Positions 23,401 through 34,830 of a DNA stretch of 64,000 nucleotides are shown piece after piece (the first letter of the stretch is position 1; each line of letters starts with the position of its first letter). Position numbers and translations under genes: made by a program. Origin of the DNA: Zygnema cylindricum (Eukaryota > Streptophyta > Zygnematophyceae > Zygnematales > Zygnemataceae); contig JBBHKE010000534.1 of NCBI GenBank assembly GCA_037447655.1, positions 106,904 to 170,903 on the forward strand. The letters are read 5' to 3'. The notes under the pieces were generated by a model. It was not told the DNA's origin and did not search any database. It saw only the letters and a list, made by a program, of their open reading frames with translations.

Positions 23401-24091
23401 ATACTCTCTCTTTGTACAGAAACATACTATATGCAAGATAATAACATTTTAATACCCACTGACTGACCTCTGATAAAAACTCTTCATCCGGCTGAGTGCT
23501 GCTGTCCAGTCTCTTGATGGCAGCTGCATGTCCATCTCTTAAAAGACCATAATAAACTCGTCCATAAGAACCTTCTCCAATAAGAGCTGAGTTTGAAAAA
23601 TTATCCGTGACCTCTTTGAAATCCTCAAGGCTCAGTTGTGGTGCCCTGATTTCCAGCTCTGGTGGCTTTGCCGGTTGGAAAGGTACAGGCTTCACTGTTA
23701 TCCGAAGCAAAATAAAACAGTTAACAGTTGACTTTACTTGACTCTTAATCACCCTTTGTGTGCATTTAACAATCCGATTTCCGTCTAAATAAAGAAAAGT
23801 GAGAAGATAAGAAACTACCAGGCATGATCTGCACAAAAAAGCAATAACAAAAACAAAACAAAAACGCGAAAACTTATCCTACATGTACAAAACCTATTAT
23901 CAGCGAAGTGCACACTCATGATATATACACAGTGGATTTTTTCTCAAAAAGGAGGAAAGAAGGTGAAGCAAAGTAACAATTTTCTACTTTTAGAAAAGGA
24001 GAAAAACTAAAGGTAAAAGGAGGTCACCTGGTACAGGCTTTGGAGGACCTGGACTTGTATTGACATTAGGCTCAGAAAAACAGATACCCAT
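20411..24091 (-). CDS. PTI1-like receptor-like cytoplasmic Ser/Thr kinase (RLCK VIII type)
   Basis: Seven coding exons on the minus strand: 24091-24028, 23694-23468, 23115-22989, 22418-22145, 21674-21542, 20982-20896 and 20533-20411. All introns are GT-AG. The coding length, 1035 nt, gives 344 aa, close to angiosperm PTI1 kinases. Residues 2-6 (GICFS) fit N-myristoylation with Cys4 as a palmitoylation candidate, so plasma-membrane attachment is likely. The kinase shows a Gly loop GEGSYG (61-66), Lys82, HKD at 182-184 (Lys replaces the usual Arg of HRD), DFN at 202-204 instead of DFG (a PTI1 hallmark), the activation segment [17 protein letters not shown] (215-231) containing the family's Thr sites, and [12 protein letters not shown]1 kinases act downstream of AGC kinases and receptor kinases in stress and ROS signalling; in tomato Pti1 is phosphorylated by Pto. 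Exon 3 has a GAG/CAG tandem acceptor. A 5' UTR exon probably lies upstream but is unproven. Confidence 0.93.
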
Positions 24092-26220
24092 GGTCTCCTA
24101 ATTTTTGTGAGCTTACTAGCACAAATGATAAAAAGCCTGTCAACGAGAGAGCAAAAGGATGTCAGAAAAGGAAAAGATTACAGAAAAGGACAAAGAAACA
24201 GCAGTAAACGTGTCCAAAAGGGTGATGGAACAAACACAACAAACTGTCTCATCAAGTGAACGAACTTCACAAATAAATTTGAGCAAATTTCCCTCCGACA
24301 AATAAAAGATAAACTTTTAATCATCATATTTCTCTTTCATAAAGCACTTTACACTGATGGGATAAACAATGGCACTGATATATGAAGTAAATATAAGTAA
24401 CGGCTGAAATAAAATAAAAAAATAAAAAAAAAGACAACCGAACAAACCAATAGTTGGCGATTAAAGCGCGGTCAAGAACATTAGCCAAGCCTTCTTACCA
24501 ATCCCTAAATGTCAGAATATTAAAATCTTTAACCGGATTACATTAAATTTCTCCAAACCAAGAGACATCCTGCCTACTTCACAGCAGTTATTAGCATTGA
24601 ATAAGAGTCATGAAAGTTAGAATCATAACAATCACCAGTACTGAATCATACGCAAGACACATATGATACAGGTTTTAGCTGTAGGCAAAACAGAAAAGGT
24701 TTCGACATCTGTTAACTCGGTCAGCTCAAAAAGCTCACCTCAAGTTTAAAAACAATATCTTCAAAATAAAACGTATTATCCAGTCATAAAGAGTTCGACT
24801 GCAGCCATTCACGTTTACACAATCGCATCAGTACACTTCATATGCTAATAAAAATAACCGTTCACAAGTACAGATAGACACTACAACTTTCCCAGTCTTC
24901 GAAACCTAACGTTATTGATACAATTTCTGCGCTCTCACGTCTGAAAGACTGGCCATTCCCTACGAGTCTCGATTCTTAACCGAAAGCCTGTAAACATTCT
25001 TAACAGTCTTGTTTGAAGCATAGATGTCAACAATGGTAACAAATGCACTTTCGGACTGCCATGGCAGGAAGACCTTTAACTCCTGACGCTCTGCAATTTG
25101 CAGACAGGAGAACCTTATTCCAAAGTGTACGGCAAAAAACGGTAAATTGTAGAACCCAATACTAAAGCGCATATCGTAGCCGTCCATGGTTCATCTGTGC
25201 ACTGCCGTACAGGTTACCGTGCTGGAATATACCACACTACATCAGTGACAGACTTGCAAAACCATAGTGTGGTCAATTGTACGGCTTTCATTCGCTGTGA
25301 TTTGACACGCGTTCAGATGCTTCCTTTCTGTTTCGGTTCAGACTCTTAGCGAACCACCCCAGAAAGCATTACGGTAGGTACGTACATGTATTATTGTTGG
25401 CAAAACTATTTTCCATAGTTGTTAAATCCGTATAGTACGCACGCATCAAACTCACGAATACTACGTACAATGCGCATTGAACAATAATGAAGTGTAAATA
25501 AAATGCGTACCCGAGTTTGTACTCGTACATTTTTCGTACATTAATGACGTACAGTGTCCTTATATTTCCGGACTTTTTAGGGTTATTTAAGGGGGGAATA
25601 TTAGGGATGTTAGGATACATTCTCGTATATTCTTGTGTAATTCAGTACAACTGCCTTACATTTTTCTTACTTTTACGACGTATGGTGTCCGTATATTTCC
25701 ATATTTTTAGGGTTATCTAAGAGGATTTTAGGCTTTTTAGGGTACACTTTTCGTGTAATTCCGTATGTTTCGTATATTCTTCGTACTTTTGAGGGTTTCT
25801 AAAGGATTTAGCGTATATTTAAGCGGACACTACCCGTTCATTTTCGTACAATTACAGCGAGAAGTATAAAATCGACAAATACTACGTAAAAGTAGTAAAA
25901 AGTTCAAATCCGTACGAGTTGAACAACTGCTATTTTCTTGCATTGGCTTTTTGAGCGAAGGCGGCCTTTCATAGTTTTCTTGCTTTTACATTCTTCTTCC
26001 TTTAGTTCTCAAGTGGTAGCAGAAAACTAAAACACCCGAAGCGTTGGTAGTGCCTTTAAACGCACTTTAGGGCGAGGAGTCAGCTTCAAGGAGATTACTC
26101 TAAAACCTTAAAAGCCAAAAATAACAACACTCTTGAGGAAAACCCGTTCTCACTCCCGACGGTTGTCGTGAACTAGGGATGCATTAGATTTGATGTCGCA
26201 TTAAAGTATACCGTCGGTTG
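24092..26220. other. Region upstream of the PTI1-like gene
   Basis: It contains the presumed promoter and 5' UTR of the kinase. A minus-strand ORF of 75 aa at 24960-25187 has a fair start context (ACCATGG) but no family I recognise; it could be UTR. From 25370 to 25930 the sequence is dense in GTAC motifs and in imperfect repeats of TTTTTAGGGTTAT (25577, 25707), suggesting old transposon ends. I see no other gene. Confidence 0.4.
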
Positions 26221-26221
26221 A

Positions 26222-26480
26222 TATTTGGCTTCTTTAAAAAGCGCGATGGTAAACCATTGGAGTCCATGGGAACAAAAAGGGGCAACAATGCTAAAACTGG
26301 AAAACTACATGTGGAGGGAAGCAAACAAAAAAGACAAGTGAGGGAAAAGCAACGAACCCACGAAAAAAAGACAAGTAAAACAAATGCACCCAAAGAAGCA
26401 ACAAACACCTGACAGGGCGCGAAAACCAAGTTGACCCAACAAAATCCCAACATAACCTAACTTTGAAAAGCTATGACTAA
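26222..26480 (-). pseudogene. 3' tail of the R-family retroelement (reverse)
   Basis: On the minus strand it reads VPMDSNGLPSRF, matching VPMDSDDLPSRL at the end of R2, followed by TTTAAAGAAG. The nucleotide motif CCCATGGACTC…TTTACCATCGCGC at about 26240-26280 is the shared 3' terminus. Only the last 250 bp or so of the element are present, as expected for 5'-truncated target-primed insertions. Confidence 0.6.
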
Positions 26481-26917
26481 GTCGTCTTTTGAGGGAAAGA
26501 TCTAAATTTTCTTTCAAAGTTTACTTTTGTGAGTATACTATCATGTTTCATAATAAGAGTAGTGCATGAAAGCATAATTACATTTAAAATAGAGTTCACT
26601 TGCGATAAAAAATATTAAGTCCGGAGTTTATTTTATTGTTTTACCCAATCTAGTGTTCAATGGCCGAAATGATACCAGGACTAAATTACGGTATTGTTAT
26701 TAAACATTGTAATGAATTACAATTCGTCACATCGCATCAAATTATCCATCATAAAGCAAAAACAGCACACATGAAAATAATTTGGGATGAAATATAACCA
26801 ATCATATGAGATTGCATACTTTTTGCTCAGTTTTGACCATATATGGACATTGGAGTATGTCACAAGCTCTGTTACGGATTCCAACATGACTAACGTCTCT
26901 TACAAAAGGATAAATAC

Positions 26918-27876
26918 TAGTGTTGTGTATCAGTATGGATTTGCTGATAACCGATATGGGCCTTTTTTCGGGTAGCCGATAATCGATATATTGGTACGAT
27001 ATATCTTTATCCACGTTATCGCCGATAAATAGCTGATATTTATCGGTTATTATCGGCGATAACATCGATATCGACAACTATCGGCGATATCTGTACGGAC
27101 CGTAAACACAAATGTACGGCCAGTACACTCAACTGTTCGTGTTATTCCACGGACGCGCCCTACTCACAACCCCTATCTACTGAGGTGTCTACCAATCAGA
27201 TCACTGTATTGTACAATTGTACAAGCACATAAAGTACAGTAGCCGCCATGAGATATGTACGGTTTTGGTAAGGATTCAGTAAAAACGATGTACCTTTCAC
27301 ATCTGACGCCATGGCTTTGTCCCTTTTTTCTTTGGGATCCACTAGGTCCTGCCACGTGTCAATCTGTTGGCTTTTTTGGCATAAGCTGCCAAAAGAGCCA
27401 TTCCGGGATGTCGGCGCTCACGCTGGCTGTATTTTCTCATTCCAAGTCGTCCGTTCGATTCCGGCGGCGCGCAAAATGTTATTTTGCGTCGGTTGAACTT
27501 TGTGTCCGCCGTCCTTTTACCGTTCCATGTTCACCAGTTTTTTAGTAAAATTTTTTGTCGGTCCAATTCTGTAAGTTGCCGCAAAATTTCTGTTCAGTTA
27601 ACCGGCCAATGTTTAGGTGCTACGATGTCCGTAATAAATCGCAGTTAAACAGGGACGGAACAGATTCTTATAGATGGCATGCCACGCTATATAAAGTCAA
27701 CAATATAATACAGTATGTTATTAAGTACTACTGTATGCATACTATAGTTTTTTTAAGTTATCCCCGATATAGAATTTGTTGGTCTCAGACCGATATATCG
27801 GGACCTCTGACCGTTCGATAAGCGATAACTATCGGTATCGGTATCGCGATAAAATTTTTACCGATACACAACACTA
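26918..27876. mobile_element. hAT-like TIR element T2 (959 bp) with near-exact 8 bp target duplication
   Basis: Terminal inverted repeats are TAGTGTTGTGTATC and the complement of GATACACAACACTA. Flanks are ATAAATAC and ACAAATAC (7 of 8 identical), consistent with hAT. Both subterminal zones are filled with GATATATCG/CGATATCGG/TTATCGGCGATAA palindromic motifs; the centre has TGGCATGCCACGC. No transposase is encoded. Confidence 0.85.
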
Positions 27877-28071
27877 ACAAATACATTTCTCCCACTGTTC
27901 ATACACCCTCCAACTGCTGAAAATTCAGACAAAATACTAAAAGGGACATATACAAGAAGACATCACTGCTCGTGAATAAGTTTCAAGAACAGCTTTTGAG
28001 AGGACATGCAAGTACCATCAATATCCTTCAAACATCCTTTTCATTTAGTAAATCTCTGACGTCCAAGACAG

Positions 28072-28250
28072 TTACACCGTGAATCGCTATTAGCGTGTTG
28101 GACGCTAATTGAGGTACCCTGTTTTTTTAGGCAAATTCTAAAATAGAATTAAACATTCTAAATGTTTCTACACGTTATTTGAGGTAGCTTATTAAATAGG
28201 ATTCATGACTCCAATAAAGTGCCATTATAAATAGTGTGGTGTACGGTATG
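28072..28250. mobile_element. MITE fragment (M family)
   Basis: It begins TACACCGTGAATCGCTATTA, the terminal inverted repeat seen at many other sites here (41.8, 59.2-59.9, 60.7 kb). The opposite end is not recognisable, so it is truncated or diverged. Confidence 0.6.
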
Positions 28251-28943
28251 TCAGAGACGTACTTTTTTGTACTTTTTCAAGTAGAAAAGTACAGAAAAGA
28301 TATTCACGCTGTCCCGTTTTCCTTTCCCCGCATCAAAGTTACAGCTGCCCATATTTCCTGCTTATTGATTAAACCCTAAAACCTAGAAAACCTTGCCTGA
28401 GCAAAATATCAATGTTAACCTATTTTGCTCTTGCTTTGAAATGACATAAGCTCGCCCATCCTAGATTGTCCAGCCTGGTATTACATTTAAGGCAATTATA
28501 CTGAACCTAAGTGTCACATTAAAGGCTAACTGCCTGATACTTTTAACGAAGATTTTGCCTCGCGAACTATAAAAAGAAAAAGGAAAAGTTTTCCATTACT
28601 GGAGCAAAAGCTTTCCAAGAGGCAGTGGACTCTCCATTGCCCAGCAGTTGGGAAGTTAACAGAAACATCTGACTAGGGATAAATAGTGGTGAAGGTATAC
28701 TATCTTTCAGAGCAAAGCGGCCGGCTTTATAAAATACGTTACAGCTTCCCGTGGTGCTATATGCATGATATTTTATCAAGCATTATTATAATTTATATAA
28801 ATCATGTTCCCATTCCCGAAATACTTTACCCGGATAAATGACAAAGGTAAGAACGCCTGAGAAGAAACTCACATTTGAGACTACAAAGAACCTACGGTAT
28901 TAAATAGAAAGCCCAGTACTTATGCGATGACATAGGATTAACG

Positions 28944-31900
28944 CTAACAACACCCCTTGCTTGGAGGAGGTTGAAGCTCCTGTGTCGGTCGCGAATCTGT
29001 TTTGGGAATATTAATCTCGGTTTTATTCATTTCCTGGTGTGAAGGGGCCAGTGTCGGCCTTGAAGGCGAAACTTGGGCTGCCGCTGCCTTCTCTGCCGCC
29101 CCATTAGCCGCTTTCATAACAGACAGTGCCTTCTCCTCCTCCAAAATCCTTGCCGCTTCTTCTTTTCTTCTTTGTTCGTCCTTGGCCTTCTGGTTATTTG
29201 CTTCAACGGCCATGATCTCGACAGCCGCAGCTTCACAAATCTCCAACAAAGCGGGAATGACTTCCTCTTCTAAATCCGGACGATCTTTGCGGTCCATTTC
29301 CGAGCACCATAAGCCGAGATTAGCAAGGTCAGTTGCAAGGGCAATAGGCCATAAACCAGCTTTAGGGTCAAGAAGCCCTTGCAACTTGTCTTGCTCCACA
29401 GCCATATCGATCTTCCGAAGGTTTGGGATTCCTCCCACAAGCAACTGCAAAAGGACAATCCCAAAGGAATAGACATCGGACTTGGGTCCCAGGTAACCTC
29501 TCCGAGCACAAAGATATTCAGGGTCCACATAATGCTCTGTTCCCACGATAACCGATTTTCGCACAATGTGGGTATTTCCGTTCTGCATGTCATCCATGAG
29601 ACGCGCAAGTCCCACATCTCCCAATTTTGCAACAAAATTATCATCCAAGAGTACATTGGCTGGCTTCACGTCACGATGGACAATTGCAGGAGTTCGAGTG
29701 TGAAGATGCTGTAAAGCAGCTGCCACCTGTCCCTCAGAACCAAATTTCAGATCAGTTTTCCTGCTTTGCCAACCATTTCAAGTAAAAGGAGAGAGAAGGT
29801 TGTACATAGCCTAGTGTGTTCATCTGGCTTCCACCTGTCCCTCACCAACGCAAAACTCCAAATCAGTCTTTAACGCAACCTTTTAAGTACTAGTAGAGAG
29901 AACATTGAGTATAGGCTAGTATGTTAATCTGGCTGCCACCTGTTCCTAAAAAAACGCAGAATATCAAATCAGTTTTTCCTGCTTTCTCGATCTTTTTAAA
30001 TAATAGCAAAAGAAGGTTACCTGGCTTCAGCAATGGCTCAAGACAGCACATGCACCACAGAAAACTGAAGCTGAATCTGGAGTCCATCTGTCAAAGTAAC
30101 AATTTCTACAGCATGTTGACTCTTCCTTAATGTCTTTTGTGAAACCTCAAAAAAAAATTGGTTTTTGTGCAATTTGAATATGATGAAACATGGGGTTAGG
30201 AATGATGGAGAAAACGTCAGTCACATGCAATTGACCAGTAGAGTAAAGAAAAATTCTGTATAGTTTATCAAACGGACATCACACCTTCTCATCGATAAAT
30301 CACCCACTAACGTTGCACTTCAGAACAAAACCATGCTAATAAAGACATAGTAAATAGAAAACATATCCTGCTTAGGTAGACTAGTTCTATCTGGCTTATA
30401 ATTCTCTCAACTCTCTCTAGTCGATTGGCATCGCTTTTAGAAATTAACAACCCGAGTTGCGATCCGTGCACATGAGTCCTGCCAGTTTATCATTGAACGA
30501 CTCAATATCAACATGCTGGAAAGCTGAAATAAACCCTGATACTAAACAGGCATAAAACTTTGATGCATGAAAGACTAGGAGAGAACATGGATATATCTGT
30601 CAGTGGTACGGAAAAAAATGCCCTCAGGTCAGAAAACTGCTTTCAAGAGGTTGCAACTAAAAGATAGGGTTACATAACTGCTGTAATTGTTATCCAAAAT
30701 TTGTAGCTTTTACTGTGCGTGTAAGAAAGAGGCAAGAAATGTGACAGTGACTATGATGATAGAAGATATGCAGAACCGATTCGAAAGATAGTTCATCTGA
30801 ACAGTTCAAGAGGCCTGCGACATGAACTGTACTGTTCTGGTTGAAAATGAGCTTCTCGTGTGTCAAAATATACAAGCCAGGAAAAGGTTCATAAGTGAGT
30901 TCTTTGACATCTGCAACATTGCACATTGCATTTACCTATTCATGCAGATTTCAAGAATAGAACAAAAAGTCATACTTGCACGACTGGAAACATTCGGATG
31001 CTTGCCGGTTCAAAAAAGCTGACTGCGTTAACATAAACGAGTAACTTTTTTTGCTGATGCGTTTTGAGACTAGAGAATGTTGTAAACACAGCACCACAAC
31101 ACGGGCTTTCACAACAATTTGCAAGTCAGCTTTCAGTTGCCCGCACCAGGACCTTATAGTTTACTGAACGTAGGAGACCCAAAACAACAAGCAGCTGAGA
31201 TAAAATAGGTAGCAAGTTTTCTCAGATCATGAAAGGTAATTGCTTTGCATCCGTGAAGTGACCCTATTGAAGGTCATATCCAAAACATTTTGCTAAAGCT
31301 CTCATGCAATTCCCAAGAAAAATGGTGAAAATTTTGTAGAAAGGTAGCAGCAAATTTTACAGAGACACAAACCCTTACACAAGGCACCGAGTCAGAACTA
31401 AAAAAATTTGTAGATTTGCAAACGTCCAAACAATCCGTCCACCAACTTCAAACAACCAACCTAAACCCTTCCTAACGCAATAAAATATGCTTACCTCCAT
31501 AGCAATTCGGCAGCGATCTGGCCAGAGGAGTGGAGGAGAACCTCCCATACAGAGGAGACGATCCTCCAAAGACCCATTGCTTAGGTATTCATAGACCAGA
31601 CTGCGATCTTCCACAGAGTAACCCAACAGCTTCACCAAGTTAGGATGGTCACATCTCTTCTGGACCTCAATCTCCCGTTCAATCTCTTCCATAGCGAGCT
31701 TTGTATCTGGGTTTTTGAGCTGCTTGATCGCAACATCCATGTTCTCAAGCATTCCGCGATAGACAATCCCATAACTCCCTTCCCCCAAGATGTGGTTTGG
31801 CCAGAAGTGATCCATGGCTGCCTGTAGCTCCGCCATAGAGTACAATTTGAAGTGGGACTTAGGAAACTTCATGACGAGAGGACCACCTTTCCCCATACTT

Positions 31901-32930
31901 GCCCGAATTGAATCGCTGGCCGCCCTCTCCTTTTCTTCGCGAGTTTGGGAATCCATCTTGCCCTGTCAAGACAGTCCACGAGTCAAGGCACTTCGAGCCA
32001 TTAACTCGTTTACAAAAGGATACCCATACAAAAGGATGCCCATCCAAAAGGATACCCACGTAAAGTCAAGTCTTTCAGTGAAAACAGCAGAATCAATACA
32101 GCAATACCGCTTCGATGTTTCAAAAACTTGGAATAGAACGTAAAGCCTCGTCAAAAGGTCCCTTCTTGTTAATCTCTTCAGAGAATATGCTCCCATAGTC
32201 GCTACCAAGCAAATTATTTGTCACACATTTTGCCACAACCAGAAAAAAAAATAAAAAATGCATTGCACCAACATCAGAACTATCAGGAGGCAACCTTCAA
32301 TGATTTGCGAAGACAAGAGCTTACCCCGGCAGTCCCTGTAGGTTTTAACTTTCCGGACATAAGCTTTTGTGAAGCTGTCATTTTACCCGAGTGCTTGGAA
32401 CGGGTGACACTCGGGGGGGGGAGAGAAAGCTCTACAGGTACAGTTGAGGTATCCGGGGAGTCGTCCGTATTGCTTTCTCTACCAGTTGGAGAAGGATGAA
32501 CCACTTTCGCATTATTGCCGGGAAGCATTGCTCGATATGCCATTCTCGCCAGTTGGAGAGCTGAGACACCTTCTTCCTCTGGTGCTTCAACGGCTCCTTT
32601 TCCGGATTCCGCAGTTTCCACTTTCTTGCTCTTGTCTGACTCAGCATTATTGTTACCTTCTCGCTTGCCCATTTCCTCAGTACCAGACATTTCTTCCTTC
32701 AAATCTAAGGTGGAGACGGGAATTTGGGATAAATCATCGACAGGCGGTGAAGATACAACTTGCGATATTAGACCAGGAGGGTCAATGGGAGCAGTAGAGA
32801 TTGATGGCACTTGTGAGTCTCTTCCAGGTTCAGTCCCTGTGGACAAGACATTGTCTTGTACCCTGATTTCTATTTCCTGTAAGCTATCGGTAGTTCCTGA
32901 GATATCCTGTGCTTTCTGATAGGGTAACAT
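28944..32930 (-). CDS. Receptor-like cytoplasmic kinase related to plant U-box kinases, lacking a U-box
   Basis: Three exons on the minus strand: 32930-32325, 31962-31495 and 29726-28944, joined in phase 0 by GT-AG introns and giving 618 aa from the ATG at 32930-32928 (an in-frame TGA lies six bases upstream of it; further 5' exons remain possible). Residues 1-200 are Ser/Thr/Pro/Glu-rich and probably disordered. The kinase has GEGSYG (262-267), VAIK with Lys282, HRDVKPAN from 375, DVG at 395-397 in place of DFG, DPEYL and [11 protein letters not shown] and DVG with SLEDRL are typical of the RLCK IX / PUB kinase group. After the kinase comes a charged Ala/Glu coiled-coil-like stretch (about 525-570) where a U-box would be expected, then a Pro-rich tail ending Gly-Cys-Cys. 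No USP or U-box domain is seen. The kinase should be active; the pathway is unknown. Confidence 0.9.
29715..30025. repeat. Triplicated intron 3' end with repeated splice acceptors
   Basis: About 107 bp is present three times. On the minus strand the real acceptor GGGACAG|GTGGCAGC (exon start 29726) is repeated near 29830 (GGGACAG|GTGGAAGC) and near 29940 (GGAACAG|GTGGCAGC), each with similar upstream TTTACTTG/AAACTGATTTG-like sequence. The upstream copies lie inside the 1768 bp intron. Confidence 0.75.
30026..31494 (-). other. Large intron of the RLCK gene
   Basis: This is the rest of the intron between exons ending at 31495 and starting at 29726. It has no recognised coding sequence or RNA gene and is generally A/T-rich. 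Confidence 0.6.
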
Positions 32931-34830
32931 ATTGTCTCACTCAGTGTAGGATCAAACAAATATTAAAGACTAAAGAAACAATACCTGCAGCAACACCCAG
33001 ATGATCGAAAACACAAAAGTTAATACATTTGAAAAATAACGCGCATATTGAGATAGGATGAGTTAAATATAAACTGAAATTGTTTATGAATGCAGAGTCA
33101 AACAGAAAGCTGAAATCAGAACCTATTGAAATATCCACAGTAAAGGAATCAACAAGAAACAAACTCTGGAAAAAAACAAACTCTGATAAATGCACCCGAC
33201 AGTTGTATAGCTAGACTACATTGAAACTGCAATTTTTAAACCGCAAAAGAAGTAGAACTTGGTGTTTCACCAAAGGACAGAAAAAAAGAGGATGTTATCC
33301 AAAACCATAAAACTTGCGACCAAAGCAGACGAAGATACGAGTTACCCGCCATAAAGCATGAAATCACTTTCATTCTAACTCAACTCTCAGTCAGGAGATT
33401 CACTTTTATTCAGAGCTCTTTAGAGGCCCACTATTTTAAGAGCCATAGTTTCCCTTGGAAGCCTGATTAGTTTATTCATACAAGTCCTATAACGGTAAAG
33501 GGTCACTTGCAACTTTAAATGAGTCTTAAGGGCCTTAGGGTGGATAACTTTTCTAATGCTAAATAAGCTACTCGTACAAAAACGCATACTGTAATATGTG
33601 AGACCAACAATAACACATGAATTTCCTTCTCACTGTTCGTAACAGAACACTGATGAAAACTGTTAACAAATGAAACTAAGTTGCGGATTTCTGCCGAGAT
33701 ACTACCTTTCGTTTGTTTCATTAAGTATTCAACTTATTTTGGCCCTTTACAAACGTGTATTGTCAAACAAACATACACCATATGCAAAATGGCTTCAGGT
33801 TGCCCTGGAATAAAAACACGCATTCCTTTTGATAAAAAAATAAAAGTGAAAAGAGAAACTAACCAGATGCTTCTAATTTGACACTGATTAAAAGGAATCC
33901 ATTTTAATTCCTGAAAACCTTTTGTTTGACTGAAAAAGGTCCACATAAATTTCACTGCAAATGAAGAGACCATAATTCTATTGAGAAACGGTAATAAAAA
34001 AGCATGCATACAAAAACATACTCCTGGTGTAGTAAAAACTCGCATTAACTTAAGAAAACCCGTTTCAACTCCCAATATTGGAAACGGAGAGTTCCCATCG
34101 GTGCACATGTAAAATATTCGCATAATTTTATTTGAACAGGCACAACTGATCCTTGCATTTCGATACAAACACGGTCTCCCTCCCTCCCTCCCTCCCTCCC
34201 TCCCTCCCTTGAATTGAACAGAGCATAAAGGCATTCCCCTTGCAAGTGAAGAAGAACGCAGCGTTGGTGAGACTGGACCGTACACCAAAATAAATGTACA
34301 AAAAAAAGATAAATACAATAAGAAGGGGGAGGGGAGGGGAGGGAAGGGAAGGGAGGGGAGGGGAGGGGAGGCGAGGGAAGGGAAGGGAGGGGAGGGGAGG
34401 GGAGGCGAGGGAAGGGAAGGGAGGGGGGGGGAGGGGAGGGGAGGGGAAGGCAAGGCAAGGCAAGGCAAGGCAAGGCAAGGTAAGGGAAGGGAAGGGAAGG
34501 GACGGGACGGGACGGGACGGGAAGGTAAGGTAAGGTAAGGTAAGGGAAGGGAAGGGAAGGGAAGGGAAGGGAAGGGAAGGGAAAGGAGGGTCAACAAAGA
34601 TAACAGTGGTTATGATTCCATGACCTCCTCCATTGGATTCTCATTGAATTAGCATACCTTATATTGGAAACTGGAATCTTCACAGCAAAAGTTTAAAAAA
34701 AAAGCAACCTTCAGGAGAAAATCCGATTCTTCGTCTAAAAAAATATTTTTTCATACACGAAACTCAATGTCCTGCCTGGTTTGCACACGTGACGTCACCT
34801 TCCTATCTTTTAGTAGGGTCCTTCAGCCAA
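32931..34830. other. Region upstream of RLCK gene with CCCT and GGGAAG minisatellites
   Basis: No gene is seen. At 34172-34209 there is a (CCCT)n run; at 34322-34585 a purine-only plus strand is built of GGGAA/GGGGA pentamers with runs of homogeneous variants (GGCAA ×6, GGGAC ×4, GGTAA ×4). These patches of identical variant units suggest local slippage. Large ORFs here on either strand are repeat artefacts. Confidence 0.75.

Noticed and set aside
24960-25187. 75 aa minus-strand ORF upstream of the PTI1-like gene
   Set aside because: It has a fair ATG context but no known family; it may be 5' UTR. Kept only as a note in the intergenic entry.
33734-34597. 287 aa minus-strand ORF with PLPSLP repeats
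   Set aside because: It runs through the GGGAA minisatellite and CCCT repeat; other frames of the same stretch are also open.
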